Positions 24,773-33,273 of a stretch of DNA of 64,000 nucleotides are shown here, piece by piece. Position 1 is the first letter of the stretch; the number at the start of each line of letters is the position of its first letter. This DNA comes from JAICJR01 sp963848495 (GTDB lineage: Bacteria > Actinomycetota > Thermoleophilia > Solirubrobacterales > Thermoleophilaceae). The translations under genes and the position numbers were made by a program. The stretch lies in assembly GCA_963848495.1 (NCBI GenBank), contig CAWKDV010000002.1, forward strand, positions 1-64,000, given 5' to 3'. Under the pieces are notes generated by a model. The model was not told the origin of the DNA. It did not search any database and was given only the letters and a program-made list of their open reading frames with translations.

Positions 24773-25302
24773 CGCGGCTCGCGCCCCATCATGCGCGCGA
24801 CCGGGGCGACCACGCCGAACACGGTCCGCTGCAGTAGCCACGGCGGGCTGGTGAGCCGCAGCTCCGCCGAGTACTCGTTCGCCGTGGCGATCAGCTGCAG
24901 CGGCCCGGGCAGGCCGTTACCGCCCACCTTGCCGTCCTGAGCGAGCCCGAACACGGTCTCGAGCAGCTCCTCGGTGCGCATGGCCGGGCGCGTCTCCCAG
25001 CGGGCGCGCGTCTCGCCCTCCGTGGTGGCCGACATCTCGTGGGGTACGCCCGCGGGCACCGTGAGCGTGTCGCCGGCCCGCAGCGTGCGTTCGCCCTCGG
25101 GCAGCGAGACGAGCAGCTCGCCGGCCAGCACCTCGAAGTGCTCCTCCTGGCTCGGGTGGTAGTGGAGCGGCGGGCGCTTGCCGCGCCGGGTCCACACGCT
25201 CTCCAGCTCGAGCAGCTCCCCGCCGGTGTCGGCGGAGGTGCGCCGGAAGATGATCGTCTGACCGGTGACCGGGTTGGTCAGCTCGTCGCCCGCGTTCGCC
25301 AT
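24736..25302 (-). CDS. Cupin-domain protein
   Basis: A 188-residue single-domain cupin. Motif 1 is LHYHPSQEEHFEVLAGEL (His-x-His, Glu, Gly spacing) and motif 2 ends VPAGVPHEM, giving likely metal ligands. The C-terminal third (about residues 125-188) is less conserved and ends with a basic tail. The ATG at 25302 gives the compact family length; a longer frame upstream is not supported. It is divergent from the aminotransferase gene, with about 60 bases between starts. Confidence 0.85.
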   Translation of the reverse strand: MANAGDELTNPVTGQTIIFRRTSADTGGELLELESVWTRRGKRPPLHYHPSQEEHFEVLAGELLVSLPEGERTLRAGDTLTVPAGVPHEMSATTEGETRARWETRPAMRTEELLETVFGLAQDGKVGGNGLPGPLQLIATANEYSAELRLTSPPWLLQRTVFGVVAPVARMMGREPRYTRSRRATAAT

Positions 25303-25364
25303 GCCGGCGGAAACCCTACGGAATCCCGCCCGAGCCGGCTCAAACCCGTACTCTGCCGTGCGCG

Positions 25365-26722
25365 ATGGACCGCACACGACTGCGCGAGCTGCTGGCCGCG
25401 GAGCGCGAGCGCTACTCCGAGACGCATCCCGGGTCGGCCCGCGCTTACGCGGAGGGCCGGCACCTGTTCGGCGGCGTGCCGATGACCTGGATGAACAAGC
25501 TGGCCGGCGACTTCCCGCTCTACCTGAGCGGCGCCCGCGGCGCGCGCGTGACGGACATCGACGGCAGCGAGTACGTCGACCTGTCGCTGGGCGACACGGG
25601 CTCGATGGCGGGCCACTCGCCTGCGCCGCTCGTGGCCGCCGTGCGCGAGCGCCTCGAGGGGCGCGGCGGCATCACCGCGATGATGCCGACGGAGAACGCC
25701 GCCTGGGTGGCCGACGAGCTGACCCGCCGCTTCGGCGTCGAGCGCTGGTCGTTCACGCTCACCGCGACGGACGCCAACCGCTGGGCGATCCGCCTGGCGC
25801 GTCAGGTCACCGGCCGGCCGAAGATCCTCGTGTTCGCCTGGTGCTACCACGGGAGCGTCGACGAGACGCTGGCCCTGCCTGGACCGGACGGCGAGGCCGT
25901 GTCGCGCGGCGGCAACGTGGGGGCGCCGGTGGACCTGTCGCTGACCACGCGCGTGGTGGAGTTCAACGAGGCGGAGGCGCTCGAGCGCCAGCTCGCCCAC
26001 GGCGACGTGGCGGCGGTGCTGATGGAGCCGGCGCTGACGAACATCGGCATCGTGCTGCCCGAGCCCGGCTACCTCGACGATGTGCGGCGGCTGACCCGCG
26101 CGCACGGCACGCTGCTGATCAACGACGAGACGCATACCTTCTCGGCCGGGCCGGGCGGCGCCACGGCGGCGTGGGGCCTCGAGCCCGACGTGCTCACGAT
26201 CGGCAAGGCGATCGCCGGCGGCATCCCGGCGGGAGCGTACGGGCTGAGCGCGGAGCTGGCGGGGCGGATCGAGTCGCTCGGCGACGTGGACCTGGTGGAC
26301 GTGGGCGGCGTGGGCGGCACGCTGGCGGGCAACGCGCTGTCGGTCGACGCGATGCGCGCCACCCTCGAGCAGGTGCTCACCGACGACGCCTTCGCCGGGA
26401 TGGTGCAGCGCGCGACGCGCTTCACGGACGGGCGTGCAGCGGACGATCGACGCAGCGCGGAGTGCGGTGGTCGGTGGTCCAGCTCGGGGCCCGCGCGGAG
26501 TACCGCTTCGCCAGCCCGGCGCCGGCGAACGGGAGCGCGTCGGAGGCGGCGTCGGACCCCGAGCTCGAGGACTACCTGCACATCTACCTGGCCAACCGCG
26601 GCGTGCTGATCACGCCGTTCCACAACATGGCGCTGATGTCGCCGGCCACGACCGACGCGGACGTGGACCGCCACAGCGCGGTGTTCGCCGAGGCCGTCAG
26701 CGAGCTGATGCGAGCAGCGTGA
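25365..26722 (+). pseudogene. Class III aminotransferase (glutamate-1-semialdehyde type), two frameshifts
   Basis: Frame one encodes about 356 residues of a PLP-dependent class III aminotransferase: YVDLSLGDTGSMAGHSPAP, ITAMMPTENAAWVADELTRR, LLINDETHTFSAGPGG with the PLP-binding Asp, and LTIGKAIAGGIPAGAYGLS with the Schiff-base Lys. At about 26433 the homology moves one frame on (VQRTIDAAR) and at about 26455 it moves again (RWSVVQLGARAEYRFASPAP to the end, including GVLITPFHNMALMSPATT). Each shift is explained by one extra base (or two missing). As written, the first frame ends prematurely in arginine-rich sequence. It may be a recent pseudogene or two sequence errors. Confidence 0.8.
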
Positions 26723-27358
26723 CGCCGGGCAGCTCCAGGCCGCCGCTGGGCGTGCTGTAGGGAGCCGTCGCCTCACGCAGGTTGGCGACGATGCGGTCGT
26801 TCGCCTCGGGCGGAAGGGCGGCCAGCAGCTTGGCCAGCGGTCCGGCCAGCGCCGTGGGTCCGCGAGCAGCCGCGACAGGCGGGCGGGGTCCTCCAGCGCG
26901 AACGGGCCGGGGATGCCCGGGGGAGGGAGCGGCATGCCGACCTCGGCGCTCATCGCTTCGAACACGAGTCCGAGCCACGGATTGCGCTCGCGCGGGCCCC
27001 AGACGGCGAGCGACAGCCGGCCGCCCGGCCGCAGGACGCGGGCGATCTCGCCGCAGGCGCGCACTGGGTCGAGGGCGAACATCAGCCCCTCGCGGCAGAG
27101 CACGACGTCGTAGGCCGCGTCCGGCTGGTCGATCTCCTCGATGTCGAGCACGAGCGTGTCGATGTTGCCGAGGCCGCGCTCGGCGGCGCGAGCCGCGGCG
27201 ATGGCGGTCATCTCGGAGGCGACGTCGGAGAGCACCACCTCGCCCTCGGGCCCCACCAGCTCGGCGGCTGCCAGTCCGACCCCGCCTGGACCGCACGCCA
27301 GCTCGAGCACGCGCTCGCCCGGAGCGGGGCGGGTGGCGCCGAGCATCCGCTCGGTCAA
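26697..27358 (-). pseudogene. SAM methyltransferase remnant, 5'-truncated and internally deleted
   Basis: From the 5' end: MLGATRPAPGERVLELACGP (motif I), then SEMTAIAAARAAERGLGNID, LVLDIEEIDQPDAAYDVV, LCREGLMFALDPVRACGEIA and RVLRPGGRLSLAVWGPRERN. About 40 N-terminal residues expected before TERMLGA are absent. At about 26870 the frame changes from ALEDPARLSRLLADP to TALAGPLAKLLAALPPEAND, and roughly 25-35 codons normally between these segments are missing. It then ends with LELPGVTLLASAR at 26697, overlapping the aminotransferase end by 26 bases. It is head-to-head with a TetR remnant that also lacks its 5' part. Confidence 0.75.
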
Positions 27359-27360
27359 TC

Positions 27361-27651
27361 TGCCCGATCTTCGGCGTGATCCACGACGCCGCGCAGGTCG
27401 ACCCGGCCGTCGACGAGCTGCGGCAGCGGATCGACCGCGAGTTCTACGACAACCAGAAGGTGATCGTCGAGACGCTGCAGAGCAAGCGGGCGCTGAAGCG
27501 CGGGCTCGACGTCGAGCGGGCCACGGACATTCTCTGGACGCTCAACCACCCGAACGTCTGGCAGCTGCTCGTCGCCCAGCGCGGGTGGAGCCCCGACGAC
27601 TACGAGCGCTGGTTCGCCGACACCGCCTGCGAGCAGCTCCTGCGGCGTTAG
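27361..27651 (+). pseudogene. TetR-family regulator, C-terminal fragment only
   Basis: The frame carries IFGVIHDAAQVDPAVDELRQ, REFYDNQKVIVETLQSKRAL and DILWTLNHPNVWQLLVAQRG followed by WSPDDYERWFADTACEQLL, the effector-binding C-terminal domain of a TetR/AcrR-type regulator. The DNA-binding N-terminal half (about 100 residues with its helix-turn-helix) is missing and no start codon or ribosome site is present at the break. The break coincides with the truncated 5' end of the methyltransferase remnant on the other strand. Confidence 0.75.
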
Positions 27652-27655
27652 TGCG

Positions 27656-28417
27656 CTAGTCGCCCGACGGCGTGCCGCTGGGCGCGCCCGCCAGGAGGTC
27701 GGCGATGCGGCGGCCGAGCCGGCGCGAGCGCCTGTCGTCGGCGAAGCGCCGCTGGGCCACGGCGAGGCGCTCGGGCGAGTAGCGCCAGCGCGCCCACGGT
27801 GAGGATGGGTGGGCGAGACGCACCGCCCCGAACGCCGCGACGACGGGGATGAACAGGCCCACGACGCCGAGCATGATCCGGCCCTTGGCGAAGCACAGGC
27901 CCGCGAGGCCGAGCACCACGACGATCGCCGCCGCGGTGCCGGCGATCGAGGCGGAGTCGTCGAGGCCGAAAGGCTTGGTGCCCACCACCACGAGCCCCGC
28001 GAACGCGGCCGCCGCCACCACCGCGTCGAAGGAGGCGCGGCCCTCCTCGCTCCAGTAGACGTCCTCGAGGTGGACCCAGAGCGCGAACTCGTCCATCGTG
28101 AAGCCGGCGCCGACGCCGAATGCGATCGCCACGAAGTGCCACCAGGGCGCCTGGAGCGGCGCCGCGAAGGCGAGGAAGCCGGACAGCATCATCAGGCAGA
28201 TCCCCCAGACCAGGTGGTGGATGTGCACGCCGCCGCTCTGGACGCCGCCGGGCCACCACGAGACGCTGCGCGTGAGCCGGGCGCTCGTCCGGATCGCCAG
28301 GAACGAGAGGAGAAAGGCGACGAGCACGACGAACGCCGCGCCGCCGCCGGGCCGCAGCCGGCCGCCGAACGGATCCACGCTGACGATCGCGCCCATGGCG
28401 GCGCCGGCCACGCTCAT
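27656..28417 (-). CDS. Integral membrane protein with HIHH motif
   Basis: A 253-residue protein with about seven hydrophobic segments. The conserved-looking parts are SGGVHIHHLVWGICLMML, FGVGAGFTMDEFALWVHLED and VYWSEEGRASFDAV; His and Asp/Glu residues near the membrane could bind a metal. The C-terminus (about 55 residues) is soluble and basic. Function is unknown. It lies on the same strand as, and downstream of, the encapsulin genes, separated by one small gene; whether it belongs to that operon is unclear. Confidence 0.75.
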   Translation of the reverse strand: MSVAGAAMGAIVSVDPFGGRLRPGGGAAFVVLVAFLLSFLAIRTSARLTRSVSWWPGGVQSGGVHIHHLVWGICLMMLSGFLAFAAPLQAPWWHFVAIAFGVGAGFTMDEFALWVHLEDVYWSEEGRASFDAVVAAAAFAGLVVVGTKPFGLDDSASIAGTAAAIVVVLGLAGLCFAKGRIMLGVVGLFIPVVAAFGAVRLAHPSSPWARWRYSPERLAVAQRRFADDRRSRRLGRRIADLLAGAPSGTPSGD

Positions 28418-28441
28418 CGAGCCGAGTCTGTCACAGCGCTG

Positions 28442-28714
28442 CTACCCGTCAGCGGAGACGAGCGCGGCGCCGCCGACGGTCACCTCGAGCAGCGGCGCCC
28501 AGCCGTCGCCGAGCGCCGAGGTGAGGATCCTCGTGATGCGCTCGTACACGACCTCGGAGCGCCCGAACATCGTCAGCAGCAGGCCGTCGTCGCTGCGCTC
28601 GGTCTGAGCGCGGCCGAGCAGCGCCGACTCCACGCTCTCGATCCACAGCGGCGGGGCCGCGCGGCCGGGGCGGGGGGCGATCGTCAGCGTCTGCTTGTCC
28701 AGGCCGAAGGGCAT
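28442..28714 (-). CDS. Small hypothetical protein (90 aa)
   Basis: An unrecognised 90-residue protein starting MPFGLDKQTLTIAP. The middle part ESALLGRAQTERSDDGLLL and the strand-rich end LLEVTVGGAALVSADG suggest a small alpha/beta fold. No signal peptide or membrane segment. It sits 61 bases downstream of the encapsulin stop and 24 bases upstream of the membrane protein start, all on the minus strand, so it may be co-transcribed with both. Confidence 0.55.
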   Translation of the reverse strand: MPFGLDKQTLTIAPRPGRAAPPLWIESVESALLGRAQTERSDDGLLLTMFGRSEVVYERITRILTSALGDGWAPLLEVTVGGAALVSADG

Positions 28715-28775
28715 CCGTGCGCCCCTGGGCTTCTGCGCCAGGTCGCGGTGTCCTCCATTTGCGGTACTGAGCGCC

Positions 28776-29579
28776 CTAAGCGGTGAGCGCGACCGCGGCC
28801 TCGGGCGTGACCACCCGGAAGCTGAAGCTCTCTTCGAGGTAGAGCGAGACCGCGTCGGCGTCGTGCCCCGCGTAGCCGATCGAGAGGTCCTCGCCGGACT
28901 CGAAGAGGAAGTCGCCGCCGCGCATGCTCACCACCACCGCGCCGCTCACGCCCGGCGACCAGACGAGCGGGCCGCCGAGGATCTTGCGCAGGTGGTCGAG
29001 CAGCGGGTAGCCGCCGTGCTCGCCGGTCTCGAGCACGCGGGTGTAGGGGTCCGGCCCGAGCGCGAGGCCGTAGGGGCCGTCGATGCCGGCCGTGAGCAGC
29101 ATCTCCACTGCCTTGGCCACGTGCCGCGGGTAGCGAGCGCAGTCGTCGCCGAGCGGGATCGGCTCGAGCGTGGAGCTCTCGGCGATGCCGTCGATGCCCG
29201 CCACCGGCCAGCCGTGGAAGACCGCGCGGTTCTCCGCCACGGCGATGCGGTGCGCAGCGTCGTCGAGCGCGTCGAAGTTCACGTCCTCGGCGCCGCGGTC
29301 GGCGTCGAGGAGCTCCTCGATGGAGAGCGAGAAGGGCGCGCGCAGCTCCACCAGCGGGAGCACGCGGCGCTGGCGGGCCTCGAGCCCGTCGCCGGGCGCG
29401 TCGCCGATCGGCTCCACCCGCCCGAGGCTCGTCGACGAGTGCTCCCAGCCGTGGGGCCCGCTGAAGTCCACCAGCTTGCGCGCGGCCAGGGCCGGCGCGA
29501 GGCGCTCGCGCGCCTCCTCGTCGATCTGTCCCCAGGCGGCTGCAGTGATCGGCGCGTGCTCGCGCAGCAGGTGGTTCAT
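28776..29579 (-). CDS. enc: Family 1 encapsulin nanocompartment shell protein
   Basis: A 267-residue encapsulin with the HK97 phage-capsid fold. The N-terminus MNHLLREHAPITAAAWGQID is the helix that meets cargo targeting peptides; AARKLVDFSGPHGWEHSSTS, LVELRAPFSLSIEELLDADR, ENRAVFHG and GPYGLALGPDPYTRVLETGE are family landmarks. Shells of this type self-assemble into about 24-nm (T=1) particles. Its ATG overlaps the stop of the ferritin-like cargo gene as ATGA, so shell and cargo are translationally coupled. The probable role is iron storage and protection from oxidative stress. Confidence 0.95.
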   Translation of the reverse strand: MNHLLREHAPITAAAWGQIDEEARERLAPALAARKLVDFSGPHGWEHSSTSLGRVEPIGDAPGDGLEARQRRVLPLVELRAPFSLSIEELLDADRGAEDVNFDALDDAAHRIAVAENRAVFHGWPVAGIDGIAESSTLEPIPLGDDCARYPRHVAKAVEMLLTAGIDGPYGLALGPDPYTRVLETGEHGGYPLLDHLRKILGGPLVWSPGVSGAVVVSMRGGDFLFESGEDLSIGYAGHDADAVSLYLEESFSFRVVTPEAAVALTA

Positions 29580-29968
29580 GACGCCCCCGCCCTGAGGCTG
29601 CCGATGCCGAGCGAGTTGGTGCCGGCGCGCGGCTCGCCGCGCTCAGCGGCGCCCTCGACGGCCTCCTCCTCGGCCTCCTCGCCGTGCTCGACGATGTCGC
29701 CCTCCTGGAACAGGATCCCCTCGGCTATCTCGCGCCAGAGCGGCGTCCTGCGCAGCAGGAACTCGAGGTCCATGCAGAAGTGCTTGAACTCCTCGCCCTG
29801 GGCGTCGCGCATGATCGCCGCCGCGTCGCGGTCCTTCTCGATCGCGAGGCGCTGCTCGTACCAGCCGATCGCCTCGGCCTCCTCGGTGAGCGACGCGCAC
29901 AGACGGGCGAACGTGCGAGTGGACTCCGGCAGCTCGGCGGGCGGCTCGTGGTACTGGTCGAATCCCAC
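29576..29968 (-). CDS. Encapsulated ferritin-like protein (EncFtn) with targeting peptide
   Basis: A 130-residue two-helix ferritin-like cargo. By alignment with the known EncFtn family (a constant two-residue offset), the metal and ferroxidase residues are present: E30, W36, Y37, E60 and H63, in LTEEAEAIGWYEQR and GEEFKHF. Such proteins need to form a ring of dimers to build the iron site and oxidise Fe(II) inside the shell. The C-terminus ends with a disordered acidic linker and the targeting peptide SLGIGSLR (residues 119-126), which docks to the encapsulin interior. The gene is upstream of and overlaps the encapsulin gene, the usual order. Confidence 0.95.
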   Translation of the reverse strand: MGFDQYHEPPAELPESTRTFARLCASLTEEAEAIGWYEQRLAIEKDRDAAAIMRDAQGEEFKHFCMDLEFLLRRTPLWREIAEGILFQEGDIVEHGEEAEEEAVEGAAERGEPRAGTNSLGIGSLRAGAS

Positions 29969-30099
29969 GCGCGGAATCTTGCCAGCTTCGGGGCAACCGA
30001 AACTTCTTCACGTCTGGTCAACCGGTCCGCAACAAGGTGCCCGGAGGGCAGGCGTAGCTTGCCGCGGCGTCACGCGAACCAATGAAAGGGAGTTTGGCC

Positions 30100-32016
30100 A
30101 TGGGCAGCAGATTGGCCGCTTCCGCGGCGCTCGCAGCCGGCGTACTGGCGCTTGCGGGCGCCACGGCGGTGGGAGCCGACGGCAGCACAGGCAAGGGGCA
30201 CCGTCATCACGTCCGCGGGGCGGGCGGCGGGACGGCTTCGCCCATCAAGCACGTGATCGTGATCCTCGGCGAGAACCACACCTTCGACAACGTCTTTGCC
30301 ACCTACAAGCCGCCCAAGGGCGAGTCGGTGGAGAACCTGCTCTCGGAGGGCATCATCACGGCCAACGGCGAGCCGGGTCCCAACGTGTCCAAGGCCGAGC
30401 AGAACACCGCCACCGACACGACGAGCTACAGCCTCGACCCGCAGCGCACCGGCACCTACAAGACGCTCCCGCAGCCCAACACGACGTACGTGAGCAAGGC
30501 TTGTAACGGGCAGGACCAGGGCGTACCGGACTCGCGCTTCCCGGCGGACCTCGCCAACGCGCCCTACCAGATCACGAAGTACGTCCCCTACTTCGACTCG
30601 CACGGCCAGTACGCCGCCAACGGCACCTGCGAGTTCATCGGGCCGTTCGTGGGCGACCCGCTCCATCGCTTCTACCAGATGTACCAGGAGATCGGGCTGG
30701 GCTCGAACGACCTCTGGACCTGGGTCCACGAGACCGCGGGCGACAACAACGGCGACCCGCCGCCGAGCCCGTTCACGGACCAGTCGACCCAGCAGGGAGC
30801 CAACGAGATGGGCTTCTACAACATGGCCGCGGGCGATGAGCCGACCCTGAAGAAGCTGGCTCGGCACTACACGATGTCGGACAACTTCCACCAGGGCGTG
30901 CAGGGCGGCACCGGCGCCAACCACATCATGCTCGGCACCGGCGCCGCGGCCTTCTACCAGGACTCGAAGGGCCAGGCCACGACCCCGCCCGCGGGCGAGA
31001 TCGAGAACCCGAACCCGCAGGCCGGCACGAACAACTGGTACACGCAGGACGGCTACGGGAAGAGCGGCACCACCAACGGCGGCAGCTACTCGGCCTGCGC
31101 GGACCACTCGCAGCCCGGCGTGTCGGGAGTGTTCGACTACCTGAACAGCCTCCCGTACAAGGTGTGGAACAGCTGCGCGCCCGGCCACTACTACCTGCTC
31201 AACAACTACAACGCGGGCTACAACGTCGATGGCAGCCTGAACACCTCGACGTTCACCGTGCCGCCGCAGCACAACCTGCCGACGATCGGCGACGAGCTGT
31301 CGGACCACGGGATCAGCTGGGGCTACTTCGGCGAGGGCTACAACAACGGCACGCCGGGCCCGAACTACTGCGGGATCTGCGATCCGATGCAGTACTCGAG
31401 CTCGATCATGACCGACCCCGCGAAGCGCAAGAACATCCAGCACGACATCGGCGACTTCGACTCCGACGTGGCAAACGGGACGTTGCCGGCGGTGACGTTC
31501 CTGAAGCCGGGCGACGACGACGGCCACCCGGCCTACTCGACGATGCCGGCGTTCGAGCAGTTCGTCTCGCACGCGGTCGACCAGGTGCAGTCGAGCGACC
31601 TCTGGAAGGACACGGCGATCGTCGTGACCTTCGACGAGGGCGGCGGCTACTACGACTCGGGCTACGTGCAGCCGGTGTCCTTCTTCGGCGACGGCACGCG
31701 CATCCCGACGGTCGTGGTCTCGCCATGGTCGAAGCCCGGCTACATCAGCCACACCTACACCGACCACGTCTCGATCCTGAAGTTCATCGAGCGCAACTGG
31801 AAGCTGCCGACGCTCTCGAAGACGAGCCTCGACAACCTCCCCAACCCGAAGACGAGCTCGAAGAACCCCTACGTGCCGATCAACCCACCGGCGATAGGGG
31901 ACCTCTTCGACTACTTCGACTTCCACCACGCACACGCGGCGAAGGTGACGACGAGCGCCCGCCGGGCAAGCATCCCCGGCGCGCGGCTCGCGCGCAGGTC
32001 CGATCTGGCGCGCTGA
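30100..32016 (+). CDS. Secreted phosphoesterase (phospholipase C/acid phosphatase family)
   Basis: A 638-residue alkaline-phosphatase-superfamily phosphoesterase (PF04185 type). A Sec-type signal (about residues 3-30) is followed by HVIVILGENHTFDNVFATY, the metal and nucleophile region (Thr in NHTFDN), GGTGANHIMLGTGAAAFY, and the second metal site VTFDEGGGYYDSGYV. TYTDHVSILKFIERNW closes the core. The ATG at 30100 is preferred over one at 30082 because AAAGGGAG lies eight bases before it. Likely role: release of phosphate from organic esters outside the cell. It is divergent from the ferritin-encapsulin operon. Confidence 0.88.
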   Translation: MGSRLAASAALAAGVLALAGATAVGADGSTGKGHRHHVRGAGGGTASPIKHVIVILGENHTFDNVFATYKPPKGESVENLLSEGIITANGEPGPNVSKAEQNTATDTTSYSLDPQRTGTYKTLPQPNTTYVSKACNGQDQGVPDSRFPADLANAPYQITKYVPYFDSHGQYAANGTCEFIGPFVGDPLHRFYQMYQEIGLGSNDLWTWVHETAGDNNGDPPPSPFTDQSTQQGANEMGFYNMAAGDEPTLKKLARHYTMSDNFHQGVQGGTGANHIMLGTGAAAFYQDSKGQATTPPAGEIENPNPQAGTNNWYTQDGYGKSGTTNGGSYSACADHSQPGVSGVFDYLNSLPYKVWNSCAPGHYYLLNNYNAGYNVDGSLNTSTFTVPPQHNLPTIGDELSDHGISWGYFGEGYNNGTPGPNYCGICDPMQYSSSIMTDPAKRKNIQHDIGDFDSDVANGTLPAVTFLKPGDDDGHPAYSTMPAFEQFVSHAVDQVQSSDLWKDTAIVVTFDEGGGYYDSGYVQPVSFFGDGTRIPTVVVSPWSKPGYISHTYTDHVSILKFIERNWKLPTLSKTSLDNLPNPKTSSKNPYVPINPPAIGDLFDYFDFHHAHAAKVTTSARRASIPGARLARRSDLAR

Positions 32017-32021
32017 GCCGG

Positions 32022-32068
32022 CACGGCGCCGCCGGGTCCCTCTCCCTCGGGGCCCGGCGGCGCCCGTG
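32022..32068. terminator. Long GC-rich stem-loop after the phosphoesterase gene
   Basis: GGCGCCGCCGGG (32025-32036) pairs perfectly with CCCGGCGGCGCC (32053-32064), extended by CAC/GTG with a single-base bulge. It starts about 6 bases after the stop at 32016 and has a 16-base loop. This is a probable terminator. Confidence 0.65.
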
Positions 32069-32170
32069 CGTAGTTCCTCCGGACACGAACCCGGATACAA
32101 CTCGGATGCGAGGGAGGCGCGCGATAGTAGGTTGGACTTGACAAGCCCCACACAACCGAAGGAGACAGCG

Positions 32171-32536
32171 ATGCCCACCCTCGACGAGGTTCTGACGACT
32201 CATCTCGAGGACGAGCAGCTGGAGGTGCTGGTCTGCGTGTACCTCCAAAACCGCTTCGGCTATCTCGTGAGGGGCGACTACCTGCTCTGCCACCCGGAGC
32301 GCGAGGCCGCCACCGTGCAGGTCCGCTCACGCCCGCCGCGGCTGGCCACCACCCGCACGGTCGAGCGGGTCTACGCCTTCCCTCCGACGGGCGACCCGCC
32401 GAGGCCGAACGTGACTGAGCTCCAATACGAAGAGCTGGCGGAGTTCATCGTCCGCGAGCGCTGGAGCCTGCCGCTCGGCGTGGCTCAGTGGGTGAGCCGG
32501 GCGCTGGACGGAGAACAGGCGCTGGCGACGGCCTAG
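32171..32536 (+). CDS. Hypothetical protein (121 aa)
   Basis: A soluble 121-residue protein of unknown family. Visible features are LEVLVCVYLQNRFGYLVRGD with a likely strand-turn-strand, CHPEREAATVQVRSRPPRLA, and the C-terminal helix YEELAEFIVRERWSLPLGVA. GGAGACAGCG precedes the ATG at 32171, a good ribosome site. It ends four bases into the GntR gene on the other strand (convergent overlap). Confidence 0.65.
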   Translation: MPTLDEVLTTHLEDEQLEVLVCVYLQNRFGYLVRGDYLLCHPEREAATVQVRSRPPRLATTRTVERVYAFPPTGDPPRPNVTELQYEELAEFIVRERWSLPLGVAQWVSRALDGEQALATA

Positions 32537-33273
32537 CCCTCGCCGCCCGACGGCGACGAGCGGCGGTTCACGATCAGCTCGAACGCGTCCGCCACGTGCC
32601 ATTCGTCGGAGAGCATCACGGCGCGGCCGTCGTCGTCGTAGTCGACCTGGTCGATGTGCAGCAGCGGGGTGCCGGCCTTGACCGACAGCAGGCGGCCGAG
32701 CTCTTTGTCGGCCAGCACCGGCATGAGCTGGGCGCTGGCGCTCGCCACCGGGTGGCCGGCGCCGTAGAGGATGTCGTAGAGCGAGCTGTCGAGCGGGGTC
32801 CGCGCCACCGCGCCGAGGAGCGACTCCGGGATGCGGTCGCGCGAGTAGATGACGGGGCGGCCGTCGGCCAGCCGCACGCGCTCGACCTCGATCAGCGACT
32901 GGCCGTCGGCGAGGTCGAGCAGGCTGCGCTCGACCTCGGTGGGCTCGCGCACCACGCGCGAGACCACGTTCTCGCCCGGCTCGTGGCCGGCCTCGCGGAT
33001 CATCGACGTGTAGGAGACGGTGGTGTCGAGCGCGTGGCGCGTGCGCGGCGTGTGCGTGACGAACGTGCCGGAGCCGTGCCGGCGCGAGAGGTAGCCCGCC
33101 TCGAGCAGGCGCAGCACCGACTCGCGGACCGTCGCGCGGCTCACCGCGTAGCGCTCGGCCAGCTCGTTCTCGTTCGGCAGCTTGGCGCCCGGCTCCAGGC
33201 GTCCCTCCAGCAGATCGTCCATCAGGGCGTCGTGTACCTGGTCGACGAGGGAGGGGCGCTTGGCCGTGGTCAA
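32533..33273 (-). CDS. GntR-family regulator with UTRA ligand domain
   Basis: A 246-residue HutC-type GntR regulator. The winged helix (about residues 5-75) contains LEPGAKLPNENELAERYAVS and RATVRESVLRLLEAGYLSRR, ending HGSGTFV; the UTRA domain (about 95-235) contains LIEVERVRLADGRPVIYSRD and PLLHIDQVDYDDDGRAV. The TTG start at 33273 overlaps the kinase stop as TTGA, so the repressor is the third gene of the permease-kinase operon and probably responds to the transported sugar or its phosphate. Confidence 0.9.
   Translation of the reverse strand: MTTAKRPSLVDQVHDALMDDLLEGRLEPGAKLPNENELAERYAVSRATVRESVLRLLEAGYLSRRHGSGTFVTHTPRTRHALDTTVSYTSMIREAGHEPGENVVSRVVREPTEVERSLLDLADGQSLIEVERVRLADGRPVIYSRDRIPESLLGAVARTPLDSSLYDILYGAGHPVASASAQLMPVLADKELGRLLSVKAGTPLLHIDQVDYDDDGRAVMLSDEWHVADAFELIVNRRSSPSGGEG

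Noticed and set aside
30082..30099. Start of the secreted phosphoesterase at ATG 30082
   Set aside because: The ribosome-site sequence AAAGGGAG lies inside this extension and points to ATG 30100.
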